DNA of 64,000 nucleotides, taken from Auricularia sp. M13 (Eukaryota; Basidiomycota; Agaricomycetes; Auriculariales; Auriculariaceae). Location of the stretch: NCBI GenBank assembly GCA_037042915.1, contig CM073197.1, positions 3,720,001 to 3,784,000 of the forward strand, read 5' to 3'. The notes beneath the pieces are model-generated. The model ran no database searches. It was not told where the DNA came from and saw only the letters and a program-made list of their open reading frames with translations. The position numbers and the translations under genes are program-made. Within the stretch, counting starts at the first letter, position 1, and every line of letters starts with the position of its first letter. Positions 9,248 through 20,976 of the stretch are shown here, in pieces.

Positions 9248-10137
9248 GTCGATCCACGCAACCACATTGTGGTTACCTTCTGCACTTCTCTCGGCATACC
9301 ATCTCGTCTGACCGCCAGTTTACGCATCGTGACCCCTGACCGCTCTCAATTATGCGATGCTTGTTCTTGGAGCTTCCCTGTCCCGCGTCCCGCGTCCCGT
9401 GTCCCGTGTCCCGTGTCCGTGTCAGCGCAAGAGCGCATTCATTCTCCCCAGGATTGATGTGCCTCTCGAATCGCCCCCTGCAGAGCCAGCTTTAATTCCC
9501 TTTTGCTTTTCCTGTTGGATTCTCCGGTCCCCACCCACAATCCCCTGTTGTTTGCGTTGCGTTGTAACCTGTACACCAGTCCTGCTTTCTCGCTTTCGTC
9601 CGCTTTCGTCCGCTGTTTGCTATTTGCCGCCAATTTGATTTGCTGCTCGCGCTGTCGACTCCGAGAAACCTCCGTGTCATGTGTGACTCGCCTTCGCGTT
9701 CTTTGCCATGCGTTCAAGCGCGCAAACTGCTTTGAAGCGCCTCCTGAAATGTGGTTCGTCGAACAACGAAGTCGCACCGCCACCACTCCCGACCCTGGGG
9801 ATGAAACTGATCATCATGATCACTGACTCGCGTTCCGCAAGTTTTTCCGGCGCACAAGATAACATGTCCACCATGATTCGTGGGCAATTACTGTATTGCG
9901 GGTTTGTGACTCGCAGGGTTCGGTCTTCGATATGAACAGGAAATCCCAGTAACCTGTCGCCAGATATTCGTATTGCACTGCGAGCGCCGAGCGCCTCTGG
10001 CCAATGACGTTGACATGGACAGTGCCGAGCACGTGTAAGACCGGGGTCATGACCAGATCGGCATTTCTGTCCTCTCCTTGCATCAGCCCACACCTTCGAG
10101 GCCTACCACCCAGCGCTTTCTGGCTGCGAGTCCGAGA
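9248..10137. other. Intergenic with short tandem repeats; possible extra 5' exon
   Basis: Holds a TCCCGTG-type heptamer array (9380-9423) and short CTTTCGTCCG repeats near 9595-9613. At about 9917-10032 there is an open stretch that reads like protein (LRYEQEIPVTCRQIF, then PLANDVDMDSAEH), flanked by possible splice sites. It may be an upstream exon of the thioesterase gene or part of another, unresolved gene. Confidence 0.3.
9380..9423. repeat. Heptamer tandem repeat
   Basis: About six copies of TCCCGTG or TCCCGCG in a row, in non-coding DNA. Confidence 0.8.
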
Positions 10138-10930
10138 ATGTTGCCACCAGAAACAGTTGAGCTCGTGGACGTCGAGGAGGACGCGATACTGCGGTTCGGC
10201 GGGAACGCATCGCATGCACTGAAGAAGCGCGTCCTGCAATACTTTACATTGGGGGCGTACGACAACGACACCTATGGGTCATCGCAAGGCCACCGTCTGC
10301 GCGCGAAAGACCTATTCGTCAACACGTCTAACGAGGGCCGATTACAAGTACGCATGACCTGCGAAATCCGCGTGGACGAAGGTGTGCTAATGTCACTGCT
10401 TTCTTCGCACGCCTTTTGACGCTGCTTATTTAGACATGCTCGACGAGAAGGGCAACCTAGCAGTGGGGTTCATGACCTATCTACTCGATATGTGAGCGGC
10501 AGCATCGTCCGTCGCCAGCGAGCTGATAACCATTACTTCGCGCGCACCGCAGATGCTCAACATACCCTATCGTAGCCCACGCCTATCTCACTGGCCGCAC
10601 CGATGACTACTTCGGTGCCACGCAAGGTCTTCAGTGCATTTTCCACTCACCAGCGAAACTGCAAGTGCAGTATCTTTGGATTTGGCGTGACGTAGGCTGA
10701 CAAGTTCAGCAGCGGTACCTTGCTTCGAATTGAATCGTCGTCGGTCGCTATTGGCGGCCGATCGCTGGTTGGCAGGAGCGAGGTGAATAGTGTGGCGTAT
10801 GAATGCCGATCATTGCAAGCGACTGACGCCGCTCCCCCAGATGTTTGACGCGGAGAGGAACAGGCTTGTCTGCTCGGGCGTCCATACAAAGATGCCGTCG
10901 TCCTCAGGGAAGACCCAGACAAGACTGTGA
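10138..10930 (+). CDS. Hotdog-fold (4HBT/PaaI-like) acyl-CoA thioesterase, 193 aa
   Basis: Exons 10138-10381, 10434-10491, 10553-10664, 10705-10782 and 10841-10930 keep an open frame through four short introns (40-61 bp). The recognisable part starts with a strand (RLQVRMTCEIRVDEDM) and then LDEKGNLAVGFMTYLLDICS, the place where PaaI/ACOT13-type thioesterases have an N-x-x-G-x-x-H/G-G loop before the long central helix. Next come VAHAYLTGRTDDYFGATQGL, FHSPAKL, and strands (TLLRIESSSVAIGG and VGRSEMFDAERNRLVCSG) closing the sheet. Members hydrolyse fatty acyl- or aromatic acyl-CoA as dimers or tetramers. The usual HGG of the loop reads A-V-G-F here, so the active-site loop is atypical, as in several fungal paralogues. 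The ATG is the first in-frame one, and an additional 5' exon is possible. Tail-to-tail with the helicase gene. Confidence 0.75.
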
Positions 10931-11097
10931 ACGTACCGACGCGCCGTGCATAGACCGGCGCCATGCTCGATCATCACGATGGCGAGATAACCCGGACGAT
11001 AGCAAGATGAAAGCGTCAGATTACTGTAAATAATAATACCTACAAGACATGGGTCAGGGTCGTCAAAGCTGATACGAAAGCGACTCACTCGCGTAGT

Positions 11098-13729
11098 TTA
11101 CCACCGCTTGCCCTTCTTCGAGCCCGGCTTCCCCTTCTTCCCCATTCCGCCAATCTTGTCGCCCCTCTTAGCTCTCGCGCCCTCACGCGCACCCCCGCTG
11201 GCGCCCAAGCTCTTCTTGCCTCCTCTGGCGCTCAGATCGCTCTCAAAGCCTTTCACCAGCTTCTTTTTCTGCCTCTTTTCTTTTGATTTGCCCACGGCGA
11301 TTTTGGGTAACGCCTCGCCAATCTTGGGCGGTCGCGCAGCCTTCTTGGCGGCGCGGATCGCCGCCCCTGTTGCAGCGGCGCCTGCGCGGTCAGCCTCGTC
11401 CTCCTCCATGGCGAGCTTGCGCCGTTTCGCACGACGCGAGAGGCCCGAGAACTTGTCGCGTTTCGGCTGCAAGATGGCGTCAGCAGCTGAACGTCAAAAG
11501 TCGAGGCCCGGCGCACTTTTGCTGCTTCCTTGGCTGCTGCGATTTTGGCGGCTTTGGCTGCGGCAATGGACTCGGCGGTACCAGAAAGGTATTGCTGCTT
11601 GCTCGTCTCTGCACAATAATCACTAACAGATCGGTACACAATGAAGAGCTCGCACCTGCAGACTTGGCCTTGTCCTTTTCACTCTGGAACCACGTCCTGG
11701 CCGGGCGCGAGAAGATCTCCTTCTCGTGCTCAATCAGGTTTTCGCCCTTTTTAATCTGCATCTCAGCCTGCCGGATCTGCACGACAAGTTCAGCACGAGC
11801 AGCGGAAACAAGCTACCGGATGCCTTACAGCCTTTTCATGCTTCTCCTCCTCGAGCACGCGCGCGATCTCGTCCTTGAGGTCCGCGAGCGCGCTGGTCCA
11901 CTTGGTAAGCGCATCCGGCGGGACGACGCGGTGTCGCACGGTCTCGTCCACCTTGTCTGAGTCGTCCTTTGATGCGTTGGCAGAATGCTTGATCGCGGCT
12001 TTCAGCATTTTGCGGTCAGCCTCGCCCACGAGTGTGACGGATCTGTATACCAAGTTTAGCAAACGAAGATGCGGTTAAATGAGTAACGTGCCGACCGCGC
12101 ATGCCAGCACGCGCTGTACGACCGACGCGGTGAAGGTACTGGGCGAGCTGGCCGGGCATGTCGTAGTTGATGACGACTTCGACACCTTTGATGTCCAAAC
12201 CGCGCGATGCGAGGTCCGTTGCCATAAGGAAGTCGACCTGTCCGTCACGGAATTGCTGCAAGCTACGCAACCGCTATGGACAACCAATCAGACAGATCTT
12301 TAGCATGCAGTGGATAAATGCGGACCTGTTCCTGAGTAAGATCGCCATGCAATTCGCCAGCATTGAGGTTGAGCAACGCGAACGCGACGCGCATTTGATG
12401 CGCGAGCTTTTTGCTCCGGAAGAAGATGATGACGCGGGCCTTGAAGGTGCGCTTGCACAACGCAACGAGCATGCCGCCGCGGTCTTCCTCGCGTCGCACG
12501 CGCACGAACTCCTGCACGAGGCTGCGCGCAGTGGTGCGTTTCGCATCGACAAAGAGTCGTACGGGCTTGTTCAAGCTCATTTTGACGAGCTCGTCGACCG
12601 AATCCGTCATTGTCGCGGAGAACAGCATCGTCTGGCGTCCGCGCGGGCACGCCTGGACAATCTCGGCGAGCTCGTCGGCGAAGCCGTCCGAGAGCATGCG
12701 GTCCGCCTCGTCGAGCACGAGGATGTCGACCGCGTCAAGCCCGAACTGCGGCGCATTACGCAGATGGTCGATTAGGCGGCCAGGCGTGGCGATGACGACG
12801 TCTGGGCGCTGGCGCAGCGAGGCTTCCTGGGCTTTGACGGACAGCCCCCCGACGATGAGGCAGAAGCGCACGTCCGTGTGCGCCGCGAGCTTCGTGGCCA
12901 CGTCGAAACACTGCACGGCGAGCTCGCGCGTGGGCACCAGAATGACGCAACGCGTCGCTGCTGCGCTCTTCGATTTGTCGCGGTAGAGCAGACGTTCGAG
13001 CATCGGGATAACGAACGCTGCTGTCTTGCCAGAGCCCGTCACGGCATTGCCCACGATGTCCTTGCCCAACAGGGCTACGGGTATTGTAGACGCCTGGATC
13101 GGAGTGGGTGTATGGAAATTGAGGGCGGTGAGCGCCTTGAGGATGGGTCGGGAGAGGTTCATGGACAGGAAAGAGTCCGCGGCTGGCTCGTGTGAGGACG
13201 GTTCTGCGAAGAACGCGGCTTTGCGCGCTTTGTCGGCCGCTGTCTCGTCTTCAGAGCTCGATGCGCTGTCGTAGTCGTCCTCTTCAATCCCGTCCGGTTC
13301 TGAAGAGTCTTCAGAACCATCTCCGTCACTTTCAGAGCCTTCGTCATCTTCGTCGTCGTCGTCGTCGCCCTCACCGTCGTCTGCGACTTCGGAAGCCTGC
13401 TCGCTGCCGCTCTCTTCGTCTTCCCAGCCATCCTGAGCGCTGCCAGATTCGTCGTCATCTTCATCATCGTCATTGGCGACGCGTTTCCGTTTTCTAGTGA
13501 CAAGTAGATCCTGCAGCTCAGACGCTTCGCCCAGAATGTCGGCGTATACGTCGCCGCTAGGGTCGAAGGTAAAGTCCGGGTTGAGCGCGACATCTTCGGT
13601 GTCGCCAGAGGATTTCGATTTAGGTTTGGAGCGCGCTGCCTTGGGTGGTGAAGGCGGCGCGTCGTCGGCCTCAAAGTCGGAATCGACTGTCATTACGAAG
13701 TCGTCTTTAACAGGCGCAGGTTTCGGCAT
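11098..13729 (-). CDS. DRS1: DEAD-box RNA helicase, DRS1/DDX27 type, 793 aa
   Basis: Six exons: 13729-12326, 12273-12092, 12042-11829, 11776-11656, 11608-11517 and 11466-11098. Residues 1-185 are acidic and low-complexity. The helicase core follows: Q motif (HTPTPIQ, about 206-212), motif I TGSGKT (about 231-236), [23 protein letters not shown], then [28 protein letters not shown] and [10 protein letters not shown]. The C-terminal tail is Lys/Arg-rich ([29 protein letters not shown]). The acidic N-terminus, core and basic tail match yeast Drs1 and human DDX27, nucleolar helicases for 27S pre-rRNA processing and 60S subunit assembly. The intron at 12043-12091 begins GC rather than GT. Using it restores the conserved [10 protein letters not shown] junction. 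No obvious regulatory element is visible. Confidence 0.92.
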
Positions 13730-14400
13730 GGTGGGCAAACGGAATGGTAGAATGAGGCAGGAAGTCTGGAGGGTCCTTTAGACTGTGCAGAAATCCTTGG
13801 GAGTTGCCAGTGCCAGCAGTAATCGTGCAAGGCAAGCCCAAAATTAGCGGTAGAAACGGGAGATGTTGGTAGGCAAAAAGTGTTGAAAACAGGCAGGTTT
13901 TGAAAGACTGCTAGTCAGGGCAGTGATGAAGCAAGGTGATGCCTTGTTTCGCGTAATGCAAGAGTCCTCAAGGGCAAGAGTCTGAGTGAGGCCCAGGCGG
14001 ACGAGTGAAGTGGCGCAAAGGCAGAAGTGCGGAAAATCCCGCGCGTTTTTCTCGTTCCTTCTCCTCTTAGGCTCTTACTCGAGCTTGCCCTTGCCCAACT
14101 CTGTTTCTGCCTCGTGTAACTGGGGGATATTACGCTACAATCCATTGCCTCGTGCTTGCCAATTGCCTTTGAACTCTGGACGAAGCTTTATCCACTGCAC
14201 CAAAGGCGAAGGCTGCGACGGCGTATCGAGATCATATTCGTATGCGTCATATCATTTCTTGCGCATGAATCCCGGACTGTCTTGCTATGGCAGTGGATGG
14301 ATTAAAAGCAGGCAGTCAAATCAGGTTGCAAGTAATCGAACACGAATGCAGCCCATAAGGCTTTTGGGCACGGTCCCCTCGCGGTCGATGGCTATAGAAC
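13730..14400. other. Intergenic
   Basis: Upstream side of the helicase gene. No gene or repeat recognised. Confidence 0.5.
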
Positions 14401-15249
14401 TCATAATATCGGCCGCGTAGTCCTGGAGCGCCCTCGGCCATGCTCATCATCCTCATTTGGTCCCACAAGCGCCTCTGTCCACAAACCGAGGTCCTGGGAC
14501 TTCTTCCTCGACAGCGCGACACGGACACTGCATCCAATCTCAGTATAGTGGTCATGCCGCACATCTGTGCTGCGCTGCGCGACGTACTCCTTTGTCGCGG
14601 TCATTAACGCGTTCAGCCTCCTCGCCAGCCTCTTCTTCGAAACCGGCGCGAAGAGCAAGGGTTCCCGCGGCGACGTGACTGACGAAGTGGTGCACGCGCT
14701 GCAAGGCGGCGTCTCCTGGTACGCGTTGGCCAGCGGGTCATGGTACGGGTCAATGGGCAGCGGCAACGGCGCCTGGCGACGGATCGCTAGTGCTGGCGGA
14801 CTCGATAGCGGGCTCGCTCTGGGCGAATTCGGTATGCCGAGTCCGGAAAGTCCAGATTGAGAGCTCGTGTCGCTGCTCGTCGCCGTCGTTCGTCTGACTC
14901 GGAGTCGGCACGAGAGGAAGGCATCTTCGTAATGCCTCCACGATTCTTCCTCCATCTCGCGCGTCCACCGGCTCGGCGGGACAAAGCCCATCGCTAGGAT
15001 CGTTGTGTCGTCCAGTTGCTCCGAGTCCCATTCCTTGCGAGGATTACGATTGTATCGCCTTTCGAGCACCTCGCATTCGGCGAGTACCTGCTCGAGGAGC
15101 GCGATATGCTTTGCAGTGTTGCCGCTTCTCGTCGAGCTTGTGCTCATCGAAGCCCAGCTTGAGGATGGCGACGAAGAAGAAGACGACAACAACGCTGAAG
15201 TTGTCAGCGCATAGCGCGTGTTGGTTGGCGACTTCCTGCGATGGTTCAT
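14401..15249 (-). CDS. Hypothetical protein, 282 aa (5' end uncertain)
   Basis: Open frame from ATG 15249 to the stop at 14401. The N-terminal 45 residues are Ser/Thr-rich. Next comes a likely helical, charged block (IALLEQVLAECEVLERRYN), then a DDTTILAMGFVPPSRW block, a Ser/Pro-rich linker and a basic C-terminal region (SKKRLARRLNALMTATKEYV). No family is recognised. Just upstream, 15503-15330 encodes a protein-like stretch (CYYVDYRNLLCDSRDQ, YQLVRQ) ending at a good donor site. Spliced to 15253 it would enter a different frame with a hydrophobic segment (VVVVFFFVAILKLGF), suggesting a membrane protein. The two readings conflict downstream, so the true gene may start at 15503 with an exon structure I could not resolve. 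Confidence 0.5.
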   Translation of the reverse strand: MNHRRKSPTNTRYALTTSALLSSSSSSPSSSWASMSTSSTRSGNTAKHIALLEQVLAECEVLERRYNRNPRKEWDSEQLDDTTILAMGFVPPSRWTREMEEESWRHYEDAFLSCRLRVRRTTATSSDTSSQSGLSGLGIPNSPRASPLSSPPALAIRRQAPLPLPIDPYHDPLANAYQETPPCSACTTSSVTSPREPLLFAPVSKKRLARRLNALMTATKEYVAQRSTDVRHDHYTEIGCSVRVALSRKKSQDLGLWTEALVGPNEDDEHGRGRSRTTRPIL

Positions 15250-15868
15250 ATCAGGCTGCAATTGAATGGCGTGAAAATGGTAAGCGTGGTCCTCGCTAGA
15301 GCATGACTAGGGCAAGATTCCTGACGCACAAGCTGATAGTCCGACCCTGTGTCGTGGATCTGGATATAATCCCGCCATTGCACCATGCCCGCGGTGACTC
15401 TGGTGGGTTCGGTGTGGTTGGGCAGCATCTGATCGCGGCTGTCACAGAGCAAGTTGCGATAATCGACGTAGTAGCAGGGCTGCGGAGCGCGCAAGGCTGG
15501 CATGCTGGTGAAGGTTTGAGTGAAGGAGCGCCTGTACAACAAGAGTGCGCATTTTATCGTAGTCAGGCTGGCAAGAGGTACAATGCCTGCAGGGGGTTAC
15601 AATGGCGCGTTGTTATATGGGACCGGCGACGGTTTCAATTGCCGCCTTGCCCTCCCTTCCTCCGTTGCTATGTGAAAAACAACAGCAGGTAAGCATATGA
15701 GCGCGCGGAGCTCTCCGGATGCTTGCGCCGGAGAAGAAAGGGTTGATCTGAGGAAGTCGACGGAGCATCGTGTGTTTAACCCGATAGATGCATTCGCTAC
15801 AGAGGTTCTTACACCACGGCCCCAGAATATGTCCTCACGCTCATTCTGCTTATTCAAAGCTGAAAGAA

Positions 15869-15898
15869 TGTGTGTGTGTGTGTGTGTGTGGGGGGGGG
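15869..15898. repeat. GT microsatellite followed by a G run
   Basis: About eleven TG units followed directly by eight or nine G. Confidence 0.9.
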
Positions 15899-17993
15899 CT
15901 TTAGCCGGGGCAGAAGAAATGGGGAACGCCTCGGAATTCCGGTGCCCTCCGGTGCGTGGCATCTGGCCACGGTTCCGGTGTTTTAGGGGCTCAAACAAGC
16001 AACCGTGTAACCTTTCCATGCCGAGCTGAGAGCTCGGCTTGCAGAACACCGAAGGCAGGTTTCCAAGTGGAATAAACGGATACGCATGGCCCCGGAGTTC
16101 ATTGACTTCGAATGGAAGAGAAGATATCGATATCCCATCGCCAAAAGGATGGATATTGCCTCATGCACACTAATTCCCGCGGATTTGTTGTACAGATACA
16201 GTTGGCCTAGCAAAGCAGACCCATGGAGCTCTTGAGGGTCTACCGCGCGGTCTCAGCATTTTGGTCACTTTTCAGATCTCACATCAACCAATGTTGTTTC
16301 TATCCAATACTATCTCTCAAGAAGGCGGAACAAGTACCATAGGTCTCTTACATATGACAGCACGTCCTACATCAGTACAATCCAGCATGAGTTGCGTGTC
16401 CAGGGAAATATTGAAGAATCTGGTGACTGACCGAGCTTGTAGGATCCGTCCATAACGGCGCTCGGTTTCCTACTGCCATTCACAGAGTGTGTCATCGAGA
16501 AACGGGAAAATTTTCACGGTCGATAGAGTCCGTCGATAAGTCCGAGCTCGTGGAGACGGATGGCCTTCGGGACAGTTTCTTACGTAACGCCACTGGGGTT
16601 TCCCATCGCAGCGTTTATTCTATACTGTACCTTAGATTGCCTAGGCAGCTAAACATAAGCTAATTTTGCCTGAGGTAAGGCGGGTGCAGGCCAGGGGGCA
16701 GGACAAGAGCACAGTTTAACATATCTTTCTTTAGCATCAAACATCCCGCGTCACCTCATCGTACTTATATCATTTTTACTCGTTCGCCGTCAGTGTCCGT
16801 TATCTAGGAATGCTTCCAGAAACGGGGTTCCAGTCTTCCGAATGTTGAGGACTGATGCGGCATGTCAACGGATAATCCCGGCTTCATTTCCATCAGTCGC
16901 CTAACGAGGTTCTTATCACCCCTAAACCTCGGGCCGTTGAACAAAAGTTGCCATCATACAACGAGGCCGCATATCTCCACCAATAGCGAGCGTCGTTGCT
17001 TGGCCAAGCCTCAGCCTGCGGCGCGCGGGTGTTGGTTTACGGTTATCTTCGGATTCAGTGGCAGCCTGAGAAGCAAGTCAAGTTCTGGAGACGAAGCAAA
17101 CACGCAACGCTGTGGAATGTTTTGGAGTGCGGACATCCAACCGAGCGGTTTATGTTCATGTGACTTCCTTGGAGCTCTCACCTGCAGACGATCTTTGCCT
17201 CTAGAGGGAATAGGGCGCGTCAGTCGAAACGGCAATGCCGAGAACGTCTGGCTGCTCTCCTGCGGTTAGGAAGCTCCACCGCGCGCACATCGATATCGTC
17301 CCGCGGAAGCGGTGAGGTGAGAGGAGCTTGAAAGACCTGCCATAGCCATCTGCTCGCGGCGTGTGGGCTTCTCCGCTGCGCTGCGCGTCGTGGGGAGAGA
17401 ACAGAAGTCTGCGTGACCGCGGCAAAACTTGCCACAGGTGCCGCCTCAACGCGTGGGATGGGCAAAGTGGTTATGAGAGAGTAGCCTCAGGCTAAACAGC
17501 GCTAGGTGAACAATAGAGCGGCCAAAGGTCGCAGACAGTGTGGGATCTTGTCCTGGGGCACGGAGTGTATCGGTGGCGAGAGCGTCGGTCCCTGGCAGAC
17601 CAGCAGCAGCGGGGGAGCACTAGGCAGTCGATGTGCTCCCGGCGGGGACCCCTCGGGACGGGGCCTGGCAGTGTGAGCTTCCCTAGGTCCGTCGACGGCA
17701 GATCGTCGGTGCCCGTGTCTCCGCCACGGCATGGCACTGGCAGCCTGAGACAGCGGCCACCTCCAGGTCGAACTCACCTACTTGGCCCATCATGATGAAT
17801 CTTCTCGCGTCGGCGTTCTCAGTCTCAAACTCTCGCAGCGGATGCAGCTGTTAATGAACAGTCCAAGTCGCAATGTTTGGGCGCGGGAGTTCCGTTCTTC
17901 CATCGCCACAGGCCAAGTGGCCAGATTCGAGCCACTGGCCAAAAGCAGCGGGAGCAATAAAAGCGGGGCACAGGCACCATGGCAGGGCCCGGG

Positions 17994-18834
17994 GATATTC
18001 AGGACCCCGGAAAGCCCAGCCGGAGGTGACATCCCGGCGCGTATATATTCGGGCCTCATTTGCCTGGAGGTGACATCCAACGCGTATACAGGAGCTCGGG
18101 CCGGCCGTGAGCTGACATCCCGACCGCGTATACAAAGGCGGCCTCTGGAGGAGACATCCCGCCCGTATACGCGGCCGCAACCAGCCCGCCAATAGCTATC
18201 CTGCCGAGCTCCCGGTGGCCCCGAGCTCCTTCTTGCATACTATTTTTATGAATAGAATGCACGAGTATCTCCGTAAGTACCGTAGGTTGTATATCATTGC
18301 ACTCCCAAAGTCCGTCGTGCCGGCTGGACTGCCTGTTCAGTGTTAACTGAATCATCTCCGGTCCTGCTACGACTTGCTCAGGCCCACCTCATATCAAAGA
18401 CTTATTCGTAATCTAACTGGGTCATAGTATTCAAAATCTTGCATCAGAAGGATTCTTCTCTTTGCACTGGCAGGTAAGTGGCAGTCTAAATATCTTCTCC
18501 AAGTATGAATTTTCCATCAAAAAGTCCTACTTAGTGCTTGGGATACTCGGCAGCTTGTCAGATGAGGGGACAGGGATGCTGGAGGGATGCATGAGGAAAT
18601 GGTGACGACGGAGCAGCACGCAGCGTCCGCGGGACGTATCAGGGTCCTATCGGAATTTGCCGATTTGCGCGTATACAGGCTTTTGAGAGCGAGGTGACAT
18701 CCGATGTGTATACGCGTCGGGATCAATAAGGCGCGTATATATCGGAAGCCGACCGGCCATTTTGGATGTCTCCTTTGGCTGGGCTTTCCGGGGTCCTGGA
18801 TATTCGCTGTCGGACGCTATACAGTACGTATACA
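17994..18834. repeat. GTATAC-centred repeat cluster with an inverted end
   Basis: The box GGAGGTGACATCC or a close variant occurs at 18022-18034, 18066-18078, 18108-18120, 18147-18159 and 18690-18702. Each box is followed within 2-5 bases by a CGCGTATAC-like palindromic core. Unit spacing in the array is 44, 42 and 39 bases. A 41-base block at 17994-18034, which includes the first box and an AGGACCCCGGAAAGCCC core, recurs in inverted orientation at 18764-18804. Further GTATAC sites lie near 18671, 18710 and 18826. No open frame explains the pattern. This may be a degenerate satellite, an element end, or a cluster of protein-binding sites. Confidence 0.75.
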
Positions 18835-19369
18835 GCACGCGGGATCGCCAGCCGATGAGCACATTACACGAGAGGCGCTGAGCCTGAGCATCATGCCTGC
18901 CAGGCGGTGACCTCATTTAGCCTTTCGATTCCGTCGGCGTGCGATCCCGCATTGAGTTCCCAAAGCTATTGTGCACGGGCACCCTGCTTCGAGCTTCGAG
19001 CTTCTCCGGCCGGCGTGCGCTCACCCGGCGGTCGAACCCACGAACGATTGAATCTGATCGAGAAGAGGGCGAGGGCGAGGACTGGCAGATTTTGCCTTTC
19101 CAGGCACCATCCGCTCGTGACGTGGTTTTGCTCCCGCGAAGGAAGGCCTGCGCGCCAAAACGAAAAAAGACGGAATCAGGGATGCGCGATGGAGGAATGG
19201 AGACTTGGATGCTTTTGAGACTGGTTTACGACTGTATACTGAGCAGACAATTAATTACAACACGAAAGCAAGCGACGATGACCGATTCAGCGTAGAGTGG
19301 TGGGCAGACCTTAGTACAACGTTAACGGGCAACGGGCAGGCAGCGGTTAGCACACACAACATAAGAGGA

Positions 19370-19432
19370 GCGAGAGCAGAGAGAGAGAGAGGAGTGTGAG
19401 AGAAAGAGAGAGGAAAAGAGGAAAACATGGAG
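19370..19432. repeat. GA-rich low-complexity tract
   Basis: Runs of GAGAGA and GAAAGA just downstream of the bZIP stop codon, probably in 3' untranslated sequence. Confidence 0.8.
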
Positions 19433-19650
19433 AGCAGATAATGATGAGCGGAAAGGGCACCGCGGCCGAGCGAGGCTGCGACGGTTGACGAAAGGCTGAG
19501 GTCGACGAAACGAGGAGGCACCATACAGACACACACATGAGCACACTTGCCACTGTCACTTTGTCCCAGCCTGTCGCCAACGCGTCCCGCGTCGCGAAGG
19601 CATTCCTAGTCTATCCAATCATGAAGCTTTGATAAAGAGTCGATGGGGGA

Positions 19651-20976
19651 TTAATCCTGCAAGTACGGCGCGTCTAAGCCTTTGGAATGCAAGGCAGAAA
19701 GACTGGCGCGACTCGCCTCTCCGCGCGCGCGGCTGCTGCGCGTGCGCGACTTGCGCACGCCGCCGAACGCGTATGCCTTGAGCACGGCGAGCGTATCGCT
19801 CAGCGGCTGGCCGTCGTCACCGCCGCGTTCGTAATCGTCGTCGTCCATGTCGTCAGCGCCATTGTGCTCTTGCTGCATGTAATTTCCTGTTTGTGTTGCT
19901 GCCGAGGAGGGCCCGGCGACGGGGGTCGCCGCAGTGGCGTGGTTGAAGTAGGAGCGGAAGGCGACGCCGGCGTCCATGCCCTGCGCGTGCTGTGCCGCGG
20001 CGAACATCGCAGGTGGGCCGCGTGGCGAGAACGGGGACGCAGGATCCGTCGTTGTCGGAGATGCACTAGCGCTGCTGTGGACGCTCCGGCGCCGATCGTC
20101 ATCGACAGCGACGGCGAGCGGCATTCCTGGTGTCATGGGCTCCGCTGCATATTTGGGCGCTGTACCCGTGTAGAGCGGGCGCGAGTGCTGCGGCTGCTGA
20201 TCCGGGAAAATGAACGGCTGGTTATGCGCAACGAGCGACGGCGAGTCGACGGGCGAATCTCCCCACCCGCCGCTGACACCAGGCTGCTGCTGGTAGGCAT
20301 ACAGCTGCTGGTCGCCGGGGCCTCCGGGGAACGGCTTGACGTCGGCCGGGGCGCGGAAGACAGGGCGACTGAGCATGTTGACGGGGCCATCATCAGCCGC
20401 GTCGGCTGCAGGCGTCTGAGCGGGTGTCATGCGATATGGAGTGCTAGCCGACGCGGATGTCGAGGCTGACGACATCGTGCCAGAAGGTGGCGACGGACTG
20501 CCGTGGGTCGTCGAGAGCGGCGGTGTCGCCGAGGGTGTACCCGCCGCCGTTGAGTACGACAAGGGCTCTCCCTGGCTGGGGGGACGGAATCCTACGCCAC
20601 TGGAGGCCCAGGGCGCGGCGTCCTGCCATTGCGGCGCTGGCGGCTGATGGGCTGGCATAGATTTGCGCAGAGCTTCCAGCTCGAAACGCAACCGCGAATT
20701 TTCAGTTTTTAGATCGTGCTCGGCCATCTTGGAGTCATGAATGGTGTCCTGGAGACTACGAACGACCTGCTCGAGGTTGTTGACTGTAATTGTGAATATA
20801 ATGTGAATATTTTTATAATTTATGATTTATACACCAGACTTACCGGTCTCCTCTAGTGTCGCAATGTAATTTGCTCGCCGCTTGCGGAATGCAGCCTGAG
20901 CATCCGCATTCTTCTTGCGCCTCTGCGCTGCCAGCTCCGACGACGACAGGTGTGCGGTACGCTCCGCGGGATGCAT
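19651..20976 (-). CDS. bZIP transcription factor, 421 aa
   Basis: Exons 20976-20844 and 20783-19651 are separated by a 60-bp AT-rich intron (GTAAG..ACAG). The basic region is at residues about 15-37 (AAQRRKKNADAQAAFRKRRA), with the bZIP signature N23-x7-R31. The leucine zipper follows (LEETVNNLEQVVRSLQ, then LKTENSRLRFELEALRK). The NADAQAAFRKRRANYI core resembles the AP-1/Yap-like and related fungal bZIP group, which bind DNA as dimers in the nucleus. The remaining 330 residues are Pro/Ser/Gln-rich and probably hold activation segments. The C-terminal part (SDTLAVLKAYAFGG, then a Ser/Arg-rich tail) is possibly phosphorylated. The ATG at 20976 is nearest the basic region. The frame stays open upstream to 21291, so a longer N-terminus or 5' exons (for example around 22.8-23.25 kb) cannot be excluded. 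Confidence 0.85.

Larger units (their letters stand above)
15504..19650. other. Gene-poor region with GT microsatellite, repeat cluster and GA tract
   Basis: 4.1 kb without a supported gene. It contains a GT dinucleotide run (15869-15890), the GTATAC repeat cluster (17994-18834) and a GA-rich tract (19370-19432). The open frame at 16862-17269 (135 codons) has no recognisable motif and is not called. Confidence 0.5.
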
